DNA of 64,000 nt from Phaeosaccion multiseriatum. Its lineage: Eukaryota > Ochrophyta, other classes. Positions 10,258 to 22,276 of this stretch are shown in pieces. How positions within the stretch are numbered: position 1 is the first letter of the stretch; each line of letters starts with the position of its first letter. The position numbers and the translations under genes are program-made. A model generated the notes under the pieces. The model was given only the letters and a program-made list of their open reading frames with translations, did no database searches and had not been told where the DNA came from. The stretch spans positions 1,240,001 through 1,304,000 of the forward strand of contig OZ218958.1 of assembly GCA_965112735.1 (NCBI GenBank), given 5' to 3'.

Positions 10258-12372
10258 TCACAGCAGCAAAGTGGCGCACTGATTCTCCATCAAATCCGCA
10301 AGGTCCTTGAGGAACATTGCAGCATCGGCTCCGTAAATGTGCCGATGGTCACTGGTGATGGTCACCGTCATCTCCTTCACCACGCCAAACGACCCGTCCT
10401 CCTTCACCGCCACCGTAGGCAAAGAGCCGCCAATGGCCAGGATGGTGCCCTGGCCGGGGGGCAAGATGGCAGCAAACTCCGACACCCCAAACATACCCAA
10501 GTTGGTGATGGTAAAGGTCCCGCTCTGGAACTCGTCAGCCGTCAGAGTCTTGGCCTTGGCCTTCCCGACAAGCTCTCTCCAGCGGGCACTGAGGCTGAGG
10601 AGACTGAGCTCGTTGGCGTTCTTGAGGGTGGGAGTGATGAGTCCTCCCTCAATAGCCACCGCCATGGCCACGTTGATGTCCTTTTGATAGATGGTCTGCC
10701 CCGGGGCGTACTTGGCATTCATGATGGGGTGGGCTTCAAGCACAAGCGCGCAGGCCTTGGCAAGCATCGCCGAAACCGTCACTCCCTTGGGCTTGAGCTG
10801 GCGGTACAAGTCATCGAAAGAGTCGGTGCGGATCTTGCGACTGACTCGGAAGATGGGTACATCAAGCGTAGCCTCCATGTTCTTTGCCACCGCCTTCTTC
10901 ATGCCGTCCATCGCCTCGGGCCCGTCCGGCAGCACCGGAATCTCTCTCCCGGTACCGGTGGCCTCCGCGGTTGACGCACCAGCTGCTGATCCAGCCGGAG
11001 GAGCCATACCCAGGTGGGCTTTGACGTCATCCTCCGTCACCCTGCCAAAGTTACCCGTTCCCGTAACCGTCTTGAGGTCAACCTTCTTGGACTTGGCGAG
11101 GGCTCGAGCACGAGGGGTGGCAGCAATCACACCCGGAGCGGGAGTCCACACAGGAGCCGAGCGAGGGGCACCACCGCTGGCAGCGGCTTCCACGTCCCTC
11201 GCACTGATACGTCCCCCCTCGTCGGTACCAGTGATGGTGCGGAGGTCGATGCCGAGTTGTTCGGAGAGTGATTTGGCGTATCCGGAGGCGACGATTCGAC
11301 CCGTGTTGACGATCGCGGGCGGGGCTGGCGCGGCGGCAGCGGGAGGGGCAGCAGGAGCAGCCGCGGGAGGGGCCACAGCAGCAGCAGGGGCAGCAGCGGC
11401 AGGGGCAGCAGGCGCAGCGGCACCTCCTCCTCCTCCTCCTCCTCCTCCTAAGGTGCTTGCGTACTCCTCAATGGCAGGGATGTCCGCCTCTGTCGTGGCA
11501 AGGAGACCGATGGGTGCTCCTACTGCGCACGAATCTCCGGCCTCGGTAACAATGGCGGCCAGGAAACCTTCCTCAAAAGACTCCACATCCATGTCCGCCT
11601 TGTCGGACTCCACCACCAGCACGGCGTCCCCTGCCTCCACCTTGTCTCCCTTCTCCTTGAGCCACTCCACCACCTTGCCTTCCGTCATGGTAGACGAGAG
11701 CGCGGGCATGGAAATTTCCTTAATCTCGCAGTCAGGCTTGGCCGCTGCTGCGCCTCCTCCTCCTCCTCCGGTGGCGGCGGCGGCCGGCGCGTCTGCTGCA
11801 GCAGCAGCAATGGTTTTGAGATGGTGGTGATGTTTTTTGAAAAGGATGGAGCGCGCATGCAGGAAGGGGACAGGAGGCATATGGGGGTCATTCATGTAAG
11901 GAGCTGAAATGGAGCTATTCGTAGTCTTGAGCGTGTGTGTTTTCTCTCTCTCTCCCTGTGCTTCTTCTCTTCTCGCCTCCACCCTTCGACCCCCTTCCCC
12001 TCTACTGAGCAGCACTTCCCCCCCCTCCCTCCCTCCCTCCCTTAACTCTCTCTCTCTCTCCCCCTTCACTTACTCACCCACAGGTGCAGGCGCGGCTACT
12101 GCTCCTCCTCCGCCCGCATCGTCTCCGACGTTAGCGATGTCCGCCTCCTCCTTGACGAGGAGGGCACAGGCACTGCCCACGGAGGTCGTCTCTCCCTCCT
12201 CCACCAAGATCTTGGCCAAGTAGCCCTCCTCAAAGATCTCCACGTCCATGTCAGCCTTGTCGGACTCTACCACCATCACGGCCTCTCCCGCCTCCACCTT
12301 GTCTCCCACCTGTTAGCAGTTGGTGATACAACGGCAGTAGCAGTGGTAGTTTGCAGTAGCAGCAGCAGTTGC

Positions 12373-12416
<44 letters not shown>

Positions 12417-12962
12417 CAGCAGCAGAGAGGAAAGGAGTGAGTAGTGGCGGCGAGGGGAGGGGGGAAGGGGGGGCCTTCTTTTCCCCGTCTCATGTGACGG
12501 AGAGCTCAAGGCGAGCCAGGGGCATTTGGCAGGCAAGCAACGACAACGACAACAGCAAGAGCAGCAACAGCCTCATCTCTCTCGAGCTCTGAGCTCTGTG
12601 ATGCAAAGTCTCTTCCGTCGCACTTCACTGTTTCCTACCTGCTTGAGCCACTCCACGATCTTTCCCTCCGTCATGGTGGAGGACAGGGCGGGCATGGCCA
12701 CAGGCATAGTGTCTACGGCCATCATGCAAGGCGCCACTCCACCTCGCTTCCCGCGGCTCCTACTGCTGGTACTTCTACTGGCAGAGGCGTGGCCCCTACT
12801 GCCACAAACTCTACTGCTGCTGCTGCTGCTGCTGCTGCTTGCCACCCTGAGAGCCGCATGGGTGTGGGGAGAGACAAAGGCGCTCACTCCGTGCTCGGAG
12901 GCCAGCTGCTGCAGGAGCAACACGCAGCCTGCCGTCAGCACATGCGACGAGAATCCCGTCAT
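10258..12962 (-). CDS. Plastid pyruvate dehydrogenase E2 (dihydrolipoamide acetyltransferase)
   Basis: Three exons, 12639-12962, 12078-12309 and 10258-11792, with GT-AG ends and matching phase, give 696 residues. E2 transfers acetyl groups from lipoyl arms to CoA for fatty acid synthesis. The N-terminus has a hydrophobic stretch and then VSAFVSP, a signal-peptide-plus-Phe plastid presequence of secondary red algae. Lipoyl domain 1 (about 86-165) and lipoyl domain 2 (about 210-290) both carry ESDKADMDV with lipoyl lysines 126 and 250. Two peripheral-subunit-binding domains follow (about 355-395 and 405-445), then the acyltransferase core with SDHRHIYGAD; Tyr in place of the usual Asp after HRxx is also found in plant plastid and cyanobacterial E2. 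Ala/Pro-rich linkers separate the domains. The intron at 12310-12638 ends with the dispersed GTATCACCAA block and contains (TAG)n. Confidence 0.94.
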
Positions 12963-13685
12963 TCTTGACGCCGCTAACTGCTCCTAGAAAGAGGAAAGTG
13001 CCCTTCCTTCCCAACTTGCTGCTGCTGCTGCTAGGACGAGGGAAGGATTTGGCGAAGGATTGGTGGAGAAAAGATCAGAGGTCAACCGTGAAGCATCCTG
13101 CGAGTGTCATCACAGGTGGCAAATGCAACTGAGGTTCGAGCCATCGTCCCCTCGACACACCGCCCTACTACGCTTGCTTGCTCGCCTTGCCCCCCCCCCG
13201 GTTCCCTTTGATTCATTTGCGCCCCCCCCTCTTCCAGCCGCCTTCATCCACCCGCAATCCAGTACGATACTTGAGCTCTTTTGGAGCGTCAGTGCAGAGG
13301 AGACGCATCAGATGTCGCAGTAGCAAGAGAGAAGGAAAAAAGAGAGCAACGCAACCTGTTCCTGCTCATCCCCAAAATCCTTTTACTCTCCCTCCCCAAC
13401 ACGATAACAAAGAGAACAGCACCGGCACAAGCGAAAAGTCATTCATCTTACCGGCAGGAGCAGTTGTTGCTTCCCCTTCTTGTCCCGTCTGTAGGCTGTA
13501 ATATAACAAAACAAAGGGAAAAAGGAATGAGTCGCTGCATGAGCAACCATTCGACTTTGTTTATCGATCAGCTCCAGAGGAAAAGTCGCGATCGGATTGG
13601 AAGGCGGGCTCTCTCCGGAAAATGAAGGGCACTCTGTGCCTGGCTTCCCTCGACCCCCTATCTCTCTCTGTCTATCAGCTCCAAG
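12963..13685. promoter_or_regulatory. Divergent promoter region between E2 and HGH1
   Basis: The 723 bases between the E2 start (minus) and HGH1 start (plus) must carry the promoters and 5' UTRs of both genes. The sequence is of ordinary complexity apart from a short (CTG)n at 13018-13033. No TATA box could be assigned with confidence. Confidence 0.45.
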
Positions 13686-14498
13686 ATGGGTGAGGAGGTG
13701 ACAGCAAAGATGATCGAGGATATTGTGTCGTTCCTCAAGGACTCTCGCCTCCAAATGAGAGCGTAAGTGCCCAAGATGAGGGGGAATTTAATCCTCCTCC
13801 TCCTCCACTTCCACTCACATTGCTACTATCTCTCCCTCCTGCCCTCTTTCTCTGGACCCACAGCGCTGCTGCGAACGCCACTTTGGCCGCGAGCGCCACC
13901 CCCGGCGGTGCGCAAGTGCTCCACGAGAATGGCGCTACACCGTGGCTATGCCGCCTCATAGGAGGTGAGGGAGGTACCCTTTGTTTGGTTTGTTTGGCCT
14001 TCCGACGAGCCGGTGCGCGTCCTTCGCCTCCCCAGCCACCACCTGGCTCTGCGAATCCTTACATTCCTCGCCTCCGAGAAGTGCCGTCCTTTTCCTGCCC
14101 ACTGCTTGTCCCCTCCCCCTTGTCGTCCCTCCGCACCCACCTGCTGCCTTCCTGTTCTCCTTCCCACCCACCCCCCCTCCCGACCCCACCCTATCTCCTC
14201 CCGCCCCGTCCCTCTTCTGTCCGACCAACCCCGATACCCAGACGACCCCTCCGCGGCAAAGGACGCCGTCACCACCCTCATCAATATGGGTGCCGATCTC
14301 CCGCCTTGCATGGAGGCCATGGCAGAGAGGGGCGTCGTGACCCGAGTCATGGAGTGCATTGATGACCCAACGCTCCCTGGAGAGCTCAAAAACCTCTACT
14401 TTCTGCTGCTTGCCAATCTCACCACCACGGAAGCTGGACTGCACAAGCTTCTCCAGCTACCGGAAGAGGAGGACGATGACAGTGGAAGTAGCACAAAG

Positions 14499-14535
<37 letters not shown>

Positions 14536-16048
14536 GACAGTACCTCCAGCGCCTTGTTCGCGCTTTCGTCCGAAATCCCCCTCCCGCCCCTCTCTCTCTC
14601 AACCTTGGGGGCAGCAGCGCGGAGGGGCAGGAGGGAGAACAACAAGAAGGAGAAGGAGAAGAGGAAGGAGAAGAGGGAGGCGGGGCCGCTCCTCCGCTGG
14701 ACCCTTTTCAGCATTTGGCGAGTGTGATTTGCAACGCAACGGCATCGGTGGAGGCGAGACAGCTGATCAAGCAGGCGGACAAGCGTATACTGGAGCAGTT
14801 ACTGCCGGAGTTGCTAAGTCCGAGCCTGGTGCGGCGACGAGGCGTGTCCGGAGCGGTGCGCAATTGCTGCTTTGATCAGGACGACTTGGCACGATTGCTG
14901 AGCAAGAGCGTCAATCTTGTGACTGCGGTGCTCTTGCCGCTCACAGATGACAGTTACACCTTCGAGTTTGATGAGAAGGTGAGGTGGGAGAAGGAGAAGG
15001 GGGCTTGTGGGAATGGAGGCGGGATGGGCCATCGAGGGAAAGCACACGCACTCCCTCTTGCCCTTACCTTGTGTCATTAAGCCATTAAGGCCTCAAGCCA
15101 CCCCCAAAGCCGACGTCGACCCACATCCCCTCAGGGACGATGTGATGTCTGAGGGATGCTTGCCCCCGCCGGCCGAGCCTCTCTTCTTCGAACTTGTCTC
15201 CATCCTACGACATATATACCAGTTGTTCTCTCTCGCCCTTACTCACCGCTCACGGAAGCCTTACGTAAGTCTTACATACATGCCCCCTACCGCCCGTCTC
15301 CCCTCCCTCCTTCCCTCTGTATGCCCTCACGCTGTACACATACAGGTCAAGATGGATCCGCTTCTGTGGAAGAAGGGGAAGGCCGTCCGTCTGGGATACG
15401 CAGGGCAGCCCAAAAGACCACGGAAGCGAGAACCAGACCCGCAGGTAAGAGAGGGGCAGAGGCGTGATATCGGAAGCTTTTATCACTCTATGTTTAGATT
15501 TACGCTTTACCAGGAAAGGGGGCATACAAGGCGGCGCCATAGGCATTGATGAGGCAACTCCGCACCTTCTCCTTACGTAGAACGTACTTTAAGTACCAAC
15601 CCACTAACCTGCTTGCTCGCGCATCTTTTTTCTTGTCTTCTTAATTGTGTACCCACTCCACTCCCATCCCAAATCCCTTTTGTCTGTCCTGTGTCTCTTG
15701 TCCCTTGTCTGCCTCTGCAACACACGCACGCACGCACGCACGCACGCGAACAAAAAGGTTCGGACCAACTTGATGGAAACCATTCTGCGAATCTGCGCCA
15801 CAAACAAGGCCTGTCGAGAGGTGCTGAGGGCACAGGGTGTTTACTACGTGGTGAGAGAGACGGACCAGAGGGAGCTTGATGAAGATGTGGGGCTCGTCAA
15901 TTATAATGTAGTGAACTTCTTGCAGCGGGACGAGGAGGCGGAGAAGAAGGAGCGGATAAAGATGCTCACGGAGATTAATGAGGAGGAAGGGGTGGGGGTG
16001 GGTGGGGAGCATAAAGTTACGGTTACGCAAGAAGGGGTTAGAGCAGCG

Positions 16049-16079
<31 letters not shown>

Positions 16080-16438
16080 GAGGAGGAGGAGGAGGGGGGG
16101 GGGGATCAGCAGCACCACCACCACCAGCAGTTGGTGATACAGCAGCACTAGCATCGGGGACGGCAGCAGCAGCAGCAACAACCACCACCACCACCACAAC
16201 CACCTCACCACCACCACCACCAGCAGCAACAGCAGCAGCATCAGCACCGGTACCAGCACCAGCCGGAGGAGAGGATAGGGAGGAACCAAGGAAGGAGGTC
16301 AAGGACATCACTGACGTGGAGCTCGTTTCACTGCTGGACGATGAAGACACCAAAGAGGAGGAGGTGGGGGAGATGACCAAGTCAGAGAGAATCAGCAAGC
16401 AGCAGCAGGAAGGAAAAGGTCTTACCAGCAGCAAGTAA
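13686..16438 (+). CDS. HGH1: HGH1 homologue (eEF2 folding chaperone)
   Basis: Five exons, 13686-13762, 13864-13964, 14242-14978, 15346-15444 and 15758-16438, give 564 residues with all phases consistent. It starts MGEEVTAKMIEDIVSFLKDS. The core has the HGH1/FAM203 armadillo-like pattern: LLANLTTTEAGLHKLLQLP, a block with FQHLASVICNATASVEARQ, RRRGVSGAVRNCCFD and the C-terminal VRTNLMETILRICATNKAC with VLRAQGVYYVVRE. In yeast and animals Hgh1 helps eEF2 fold with TRiC. Inserts of poly-Gln (about 14500-14535) and a long Ala/Gly/Pro/Thr tail (16040-16260) are not part of the family. The last intron ends in (CACG)n and AAAAAG, a poor polypyrimidine tract. Splicing directly from DEK to VKMDP is preferred over using an extra exon at 15135. 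Confidence 0.9.
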
Positions 16439-16944
16439 TACGAAGACCGATGGATGACAAAAGTACAAAAGGTTTTATTCCTATTTCTTAGTCCAGTACA
16501 CGAACGACGAACGACGAAGAGGTGGCACGGCGCCTCTGTATCCACACACCCACACTCCTTCTATCCCTCCCTCCTCCCAGCGACAAAAAAGTAACGCTGA
16601 GGTCCAGGTGCATACGTATGCGGAAAAAACAAAAAGAAAAAAGTCCCGTACGCTTGCGTGATGGTACACAGTAAAAGACAAGAGGAGGAAGGAAGAAGAG
16701 GAGAGATAGATAGAGAGAGAGACAGAGAGAGAGAGACAGAGAGAGAGAGAGGGAGGGAGAGAGAGAGAAAGTGAGAGATGAGCGTATCCACCGTCCCTCC
16801 CGCCACACTACATGTCGTGCATGAGGAGCGGCGCCATCAAGGCGGTGGCTCTTGCCTCACAGGTTGGTCGTACTGCCTCACAGGTTGCCCAATTCACGGA
16901 CGCGCCTAACAAACTGCACTGACTCAGAGGTTGGTTGTACCGCC
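16439..16944. other. Convergent 3' region between HGH1 and catalase
   Basis: Holds the two 3' UTRs. A GAGA-rich tract lies at 16680-16775. A short imperfect direct repeat (CCTCACAGGTTG core at 16855-16888 and again at 16936-16954) duplicates the end of the catalase coding sequence. No gene seen. Confidence 0.5.
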
Positions 16945-19900
16945 TCACAGGTTGGCTTTGGATGACACCGCATACGTCTTGGGGATGGTTCGGGGAGGGT
17001 TGAGGGGTGCGGGAGGAGAGGCCTTCTTGCCTCCTCCGCCTCTGCTGCTCTTCTTCTTGATGGCCGCCAGCTTGGAGGCAATCTTCCTGCCGTAGTCTGC
17101 ATCCGCAGCGGCAAAGTTGGCGACGGCTCGCTGTTGGAGGAACTCTTGTGCTCCGGACAGGTGGCCTGGGGAGGGGAGAGGAGGAGGAGGAGAAGAAGAA
17201 GAAGGAGGAGGAGGAGAGGAGGAGGAGGAGGAGGAGAGGAGGAGCAGGAGGAGGAGGAGGAGGAGGAGTAGAAGGAGCAGGAGAAGGAGGAGGAGGAGGA
17301 GGAGGAGGAGGAGGAGGAGGAGGAGGACGAGGAGTAGAAGGAGCAGCAGGAGGAGGAGGAGGACGAGGAGTAGAAGGAGCAGGAGGAGGAGGAAGAAGAA
17401 GAAGAAGAAGAAGAAGAAGAAGAAGAAGAAGAAGAAGAAGGAGGAGGAGGAGCGGGGGGGGGGAGGAGGGGGAGGGGGAGGAGGAGGAGTGGGAGAATGA
17501 ATGAATGCAACACTTGGGTAGGAGAGCGCACAGTGCAGTGACATGAGATACAACCCACACGCACTCACGCACACACGCGCGCACGCACGCACGCACGTCA
17601 CTCACGGCACGCACGCAGTCACCCATTCATTCACTTTGTGTGGAAAGAGTCGGACCGACAGTGCTCCGCACTCCCGTCCCCTCCCCTCTCGGTTTCCTCC
17701 CCTCCCCTTCCCTCCTCCCCTGCCCTTCACCCCTCCCCTCCCACTCCCACTCCCACTCCCTTGCTCCAACGCCTCACCAGCAATGTTATCCGTCAGCCTC
17801 TCTCTCGCTCCCTGGTCCATCACCGACCGATACAGATCGCCTGCCTGCTTGAAGTTCTCCTCATCTGCTGAGTTGTAACGGGCCACATCTGCCGTCCCGG
17901 CCACACCCTTCGAGTAAGAGTCAGTGTGCCAGGCCTGCTTGGTGTCAGGCTGCGGGCCGCTGAAGGAGTTAGGGAAATAGTTGGGGGCGTCTCCTTGGTT
18001 GGAGTCGACTCGCATGGGCCCATCTCGTTGGTAGTTGGCCACATCGGAGTTGAAAGCCCTGTTGTGTTTAGGGAGGGGGGGGGGGGCGTTGTGGTAAGAG
18101 GGGTTGTTGGACAAGGAGGTGAAAAGGAGCGGGCATAAGCTGTCTGTATGTATGACACCTCATTCACCTCACTACCTTTCTCACTCCCTTCCTCACTCCC
18201 TCCCTCCCTCCGTTACTGACTCACTCACAGAGTCACTCCCTCCGTCACTGACTCACTCACAGAGTCACTCACTCAGTCACTCACTCACTCACTCACTCAC
18301 TCACTCACTCACTCACAGAGTCACTCACTCACAGAGTCACTCACTCACTCACTCACTCACTCACTCACTCACTCACTCACGCATTCATTGACTCACTGAC
18401 CCACTGACTCACTCACTCACTCACTCACTCCCTCCCTCCCTCCCTCCCTCCCTCCATCACAAACCCGCTCACTCACTCACTCAGTCACTCAGTCACTCAG
18501 TCGCTCACTCACTCACTCAGTCGCTCACTCACTCACTCCCACACTCTCTCACTCACTCAATCACTCACTCACTCACTCACTCACCTGTTGACAGGGATCT
18601 GCTCATAGTTGGCCCCTAGCCTGTGCCTGTGCGTGTCATTGTAGCTGAAGAGCCTGCCCTGCAGCATCTTGTCTGGCGAGGGCTCAATGCCAGGTACCAT
18701 CTGAGAGGGGGCAAAAGCGATCTGCTCGACCTCTGCGAAGTAGTTCTGTGAGAGGAGGAGGACGACGACGCCGAGGAGGGGAAGGAGGGAGGAAGAGGAG
18801 GAGGAGGAGGAGGAGGAGGAGAGGGAGGAGGGGAGGAGGAGGACAAGGAGGAGGAGTAGAAGGCGGAGGAGGGATAAGACAGCTATAAATCACTATCCAG
18901 CATGCATCCTTTTCCAAGGCGCGCAGGGAGGAGGGTGGCGGCAGTCACACACACACACGCACGCACGCACGCATGGGCAAGACTGACGCACCTCCGGGTT
19001 TCTGTTGAGCACCATACGGCCGACCTCGGCGAGAGGGAAGTCCTTGTGCGGCCACACCTTGGTCAGATCGAAAGGGTTGAAGGGGGCCCTCTCAGCCTGG
19101 GCATACGTCATCACCTGCGGGGGAGGGGCGGAGGAGGGACGGAGACGAGGAGAGAGTGGAGGAGGAGAGGAGGGGAGGAGGGAGGGAGGAGGAGAGAGAG
19201 TCACTAAGTGAGTGAGTGGGTGAGTGGGTGGCTGGGTAAGTAAATGAGTGAACATTCCTTCCTTCCTTCGTTCTTTCCTTCCCTCTTAAGTGAGTAAGTG
19301 AATGAGGGAGGGAGAGAGTGAGGAGTGCCTAAGTGATTGTCTGGGTGAGTAAGTGAGCGTGAGTGTGTGCGTGAGTGAGACAATGACAGTGAGTAAACTA
19401 TTATACCTGCATGTACATGGTCCAGCTTGGAAAGTCTCCCTCTCCGATGGCGTTGTACAAGTCGCGCTGGGCGTAGTTGGGGTCCGAGCCGCACAGCTTG
19501 CCTGCGGTACCCAAACAGCAACAGGAGGAGGAGGAGGAGGAGGAGGAGGAGGAGGAGGGGATAGACATGAGGCATTGGCGTAAAGGTAGAATGGAAGAGA
19601 GGAAGGAGCGAGAGAATGATAAGCGAGGAGCAAAGAAAAGGAGGGAGAGGAGCGACACGAACCGCACCAACACACATCATCACGTACGTACATACGTACA
19701 TACAAACATCCGTAAGTACGTACGTACATACAACACAGTCATACATAACGATACGTACCAGCCTCGTCCGCGGAGAGACACCGAATACCCTGATCCGTCT
19801 TGAGATGGTACTTGACGTACACCGCCTCTCCCTTGGCATTCACGTTCTTGAAGGTGTGTCCTCCGTAACCGTTCATGTGTCTGTAACCGTCGGGCGTCCC

Positions 19901-21731
19901 TCGGTCGCTAAACAGGATGGTCACCATGTGAGTGGTCTCGGGTCTGAGAGAAATGAAGTCCCAGAAGGCATCTGGGTCGGGAAGGTGGGTGCGAGGATTC
20001 CGCTTCTGGGTGTGGATGAAGCTGGGGAAGAGGATGGGATCCCGAACTGGGGTGGAGTAGGAGAAGTGAGGGGGAGGGGGGACGGGGCGGGGAAGGGGAA
20101 GGGGAAGGGGAAGGGGAAAGGGTTTCGTTTCGGTAAGTTTAGGGAGAGAAGACATGTGTGCGTGAGTGGGGTTGGTGGGTACATGTGCAAGACGAGAGGA
20201 TGACGACGACGCTTCCCAGCCAAAAACAAAATCATTCATGATTCACTCACTGAAGAAGACGGGCACGTTGTTAGCCACTAGGTCCCAGTTCCCCTCCTCG
20301 GTGTAGAACTTCACAGCGTAGCCGCGAGGGTCTCGGGCAGTGTCAGCGCTGCCGCTCTCGCCTCCCACGGTGCTGAAGCGGGCACCCACAGGGGTCCTCT
20401 TACCCACACTGCTGAACATCTTTGCCCTTGTGAACTGTTGGGCGAAGGGGGTGGTGACTTCGAAGTAGCCAAACGCGCCTGCATTAGGGGACGGGATTGG
20501 ATGGATGGCAGCGGATGGCACCGGGAGGGGGTGGCAGGAGAGGGGAGGCAGATGGTTAGAGGGGGGTAGAGGATGGCAGGGGAGGGTCTACTGTGGGTGG
20601 GAGCGAAGGGAGGGAGAGGGTGATGAGGGTGTACTTTGTGGCAAGACGAAAGAGCAGTGTGTTTGTGTGTGTGTGTGTGTGTGTGCGTGCGTGTGTGTAT
20701 GCGCGTTTGCTTCAGCCATTTTGTCATCCTGACCGCTGAGAGAGAGAAAAGATGGAGCGAGAGAGAGCGTGCGCGCAAAGGGGTGGACTCCGTACTATGC
20801 AACCCAGTCAGAGGCAAGACGGGCCGAAGACACATGGCGTGGAGCCTGCGCATAAAAAGATTCGAAACCGCGACACACCACTGCACTACACCGAACACTA
20901 ACCTGAGCCTTTGGCATGCACCACTCGCTCAGGGATCCTCTCCCTGTCGAAGTGAGCAAGGTGGTCGATCAGGGTAAAGTCCTGCAGCAGAATGGGTCCA
21001 CGGGGGCCCACAGTCTGCGACTCTGTGATGCTCTCAATGGGGCGTCCGCCGCTGGTGGTCAGGGTCTGTGGGAGAAGAGGAGGAGAGGGGGAGAGGAAGG
21101 GTGGTGGGGAGGGGAAGGAGTCAAAGGCAATGTCGGTAGTGAATGTATTGATATTGACCAATCAAAGGGGGGGGGGTCATCGAAGTGGGACCCCCATTGA
21201 AGCGTCAACAGCAGCTGGGATTGGCCCCAACGCAGTAAGATACCCTGGAGTTTCGTGCCCCAGAGGCACTTTGCGACACAGCGCCACTTGTCTCCTTCCC
21301 CCCGTTCTCGACAGAGACGGTATCGAGTACTCAACAAACACCAGCCCAGCACACCTCTCTGCCTTACTCTTCTCCCCTCCAAGCGCACTTCCATGCGTGT
21401 GGGGAAGTCAGCTCAGCAATTGGGCATGAGCTTTCACAGGCGCGGCGCAGTATCAGAATTGACTCCGTCCCAAGCCCCTTCTACCCCTCCATCTCTTCGC
21501 GTCTACTTTGCCCCTCTGACGTAGGCTCCTCTTTCGCCTGTCTCCCTCCGCTTTCTCTCTCAACCTCTTGGCGCCTCTTGCGTCTTGTTGAAGTGCTTCA
21601 TGGAAAACAGTCCGCTGGTCATGAGTCATCAACAAGTCAAAAGCTCTTCGTCCATACATACTCACCCGCTTGCCCGAGGCCCCGGAGGCAAAGGCCTGCA
21701 GCTGATTATCAGCCTTATCCCTTCCAGACAT
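16945..21731 (-). CDS. CAT: Catalase, peroxisomal, C-terminal KANL
   Basis: Nine exons: 21666-21731, 20903-21065, 20251-20478, 19759-20046, 19407-19501, 18992-19114, 18585-18745, 17778-18058 and 16945-17165. All have GT-AG ends and matching phase, giving 541 residues. It converts hydrogen peroxide to water and oxygen. Landmarks: [18 protein letters not shown] with the distal His at 72; NWDLVANN with the active Asn at 146; [34 protein letters not shown] with the proximal heme Tyr at 356; ANYQRDGPM. The last residues are SSKANL; KANL is the atypical peroxisomal targeting signal of human catalase, so peroxisomal import is likely. The C-terminal exon adds a Lys/Gly/Ser-rich tail before it. Several introns are almost wholly simple repeat (17166-17777, 18059-18584). 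Confidence 0.96.
18059..18584 (-). repeat. Catalase intron made of (GTGA)n-type repeats
   Basis: Read on the gene strand the intron begins GTGAGTGAGTGAGTGAG immediately at the splice donor and continues as GTGA/GTCA/GGGA tetranucleotides for over 400 bases. The donor hexamer itself is the first repeat unit. Confidence 0.9.
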
Positions 21732-21811
21732 GGTGGGTTAATGAGTGCTCCGCAGAGAGAAGGGAGAGAAGGGAAGGGGGGAAGTCGGGGAGCAGATATT
21801 GGATTGTGGGT

Positions 21812-21855
21812 GAAAAGCCCATATGCCTTTTCGGAGAAAAGCCCATATGCCTTTT
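21812..21855. repeat. Two-copy 24-bp tandem repeat
   Basis: GAAAAGCCCATATGCCTTTT occurs at 21812-21831 and 21836-21855, period 24 bp, in the spacer upstream of catalase. Confidence 0.9.
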
Positions 21856-21872
21856 GGAGGAGGAGGGTGGGC

Positions 21873-22019
21873 GGCGACCCAGGCCTGGAACCTGGCCCGC
21901 TGGCGAGGCTTGGCAGAGCAGCCTTGGCCCTCATCATTGCCTTATCACATGGCTTTACCCCGCCGGCCAGAACCTGGAACCTGAGTCGCCTCTAAACCTT
22001 AACCTTTTCAGGGGCCGAC
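21873..22019. mobile_element. Dispersed repeat related to the element at 50640-51096
   Basis: Shares segments with the repeat island near 50.6-51.1 kb: CAGAACCTGGAACCTG, GGCCCTCATCATTGCCTTA, ACATGGCTTT and the end motif TCAGGGGCCGA. Left end GGCGACCCAGG and internal CCTGAGTCGCC form an imperfect inverted repeat. It has no coding capacity, so it would be a non-autonomous element. Confidence 0.55.
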
Positions 22020-22158
22020 TACTGTAATTGAAGAGAGAAAAGAGATTATATCGGCCATTTTGTACACATGTTTGTGTGCATTAACATTATCCGGTGTATA
22101 CACTCCGCCATACCTGTCCAGCTCCTGAGCTCCTACTGAGCTCCTGACCACTCAGCAG

Positions 22159-22241
22159 CTAAGTCTTGAGCATCCTCTTGATGCGCTTCTTGAGGCTCAA
22201 TTTGGCACCGCCTGTGCTGTCCCTGCCCCCATTGGCTACTC

Positions 22242-22276
<35 letters not shown>

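Noticed and set aside
15135-15260. Possible ext exon of HGH1 between 14978 and 15346
   Set aside because: A frame after CCCTCAG at about 15135 is open, but including it needs a different donor (GTGGGAG) and adds residues with no counterpart in HGH1; the direct splice keeps phase 0 and matches the family.
17117-17504. Arg/Glu/Gly-rich plus-strand ORFs opposite catalase
   Set aside because: They read the GGA/GAA intron repeats and the antisense of the last catalase exon.
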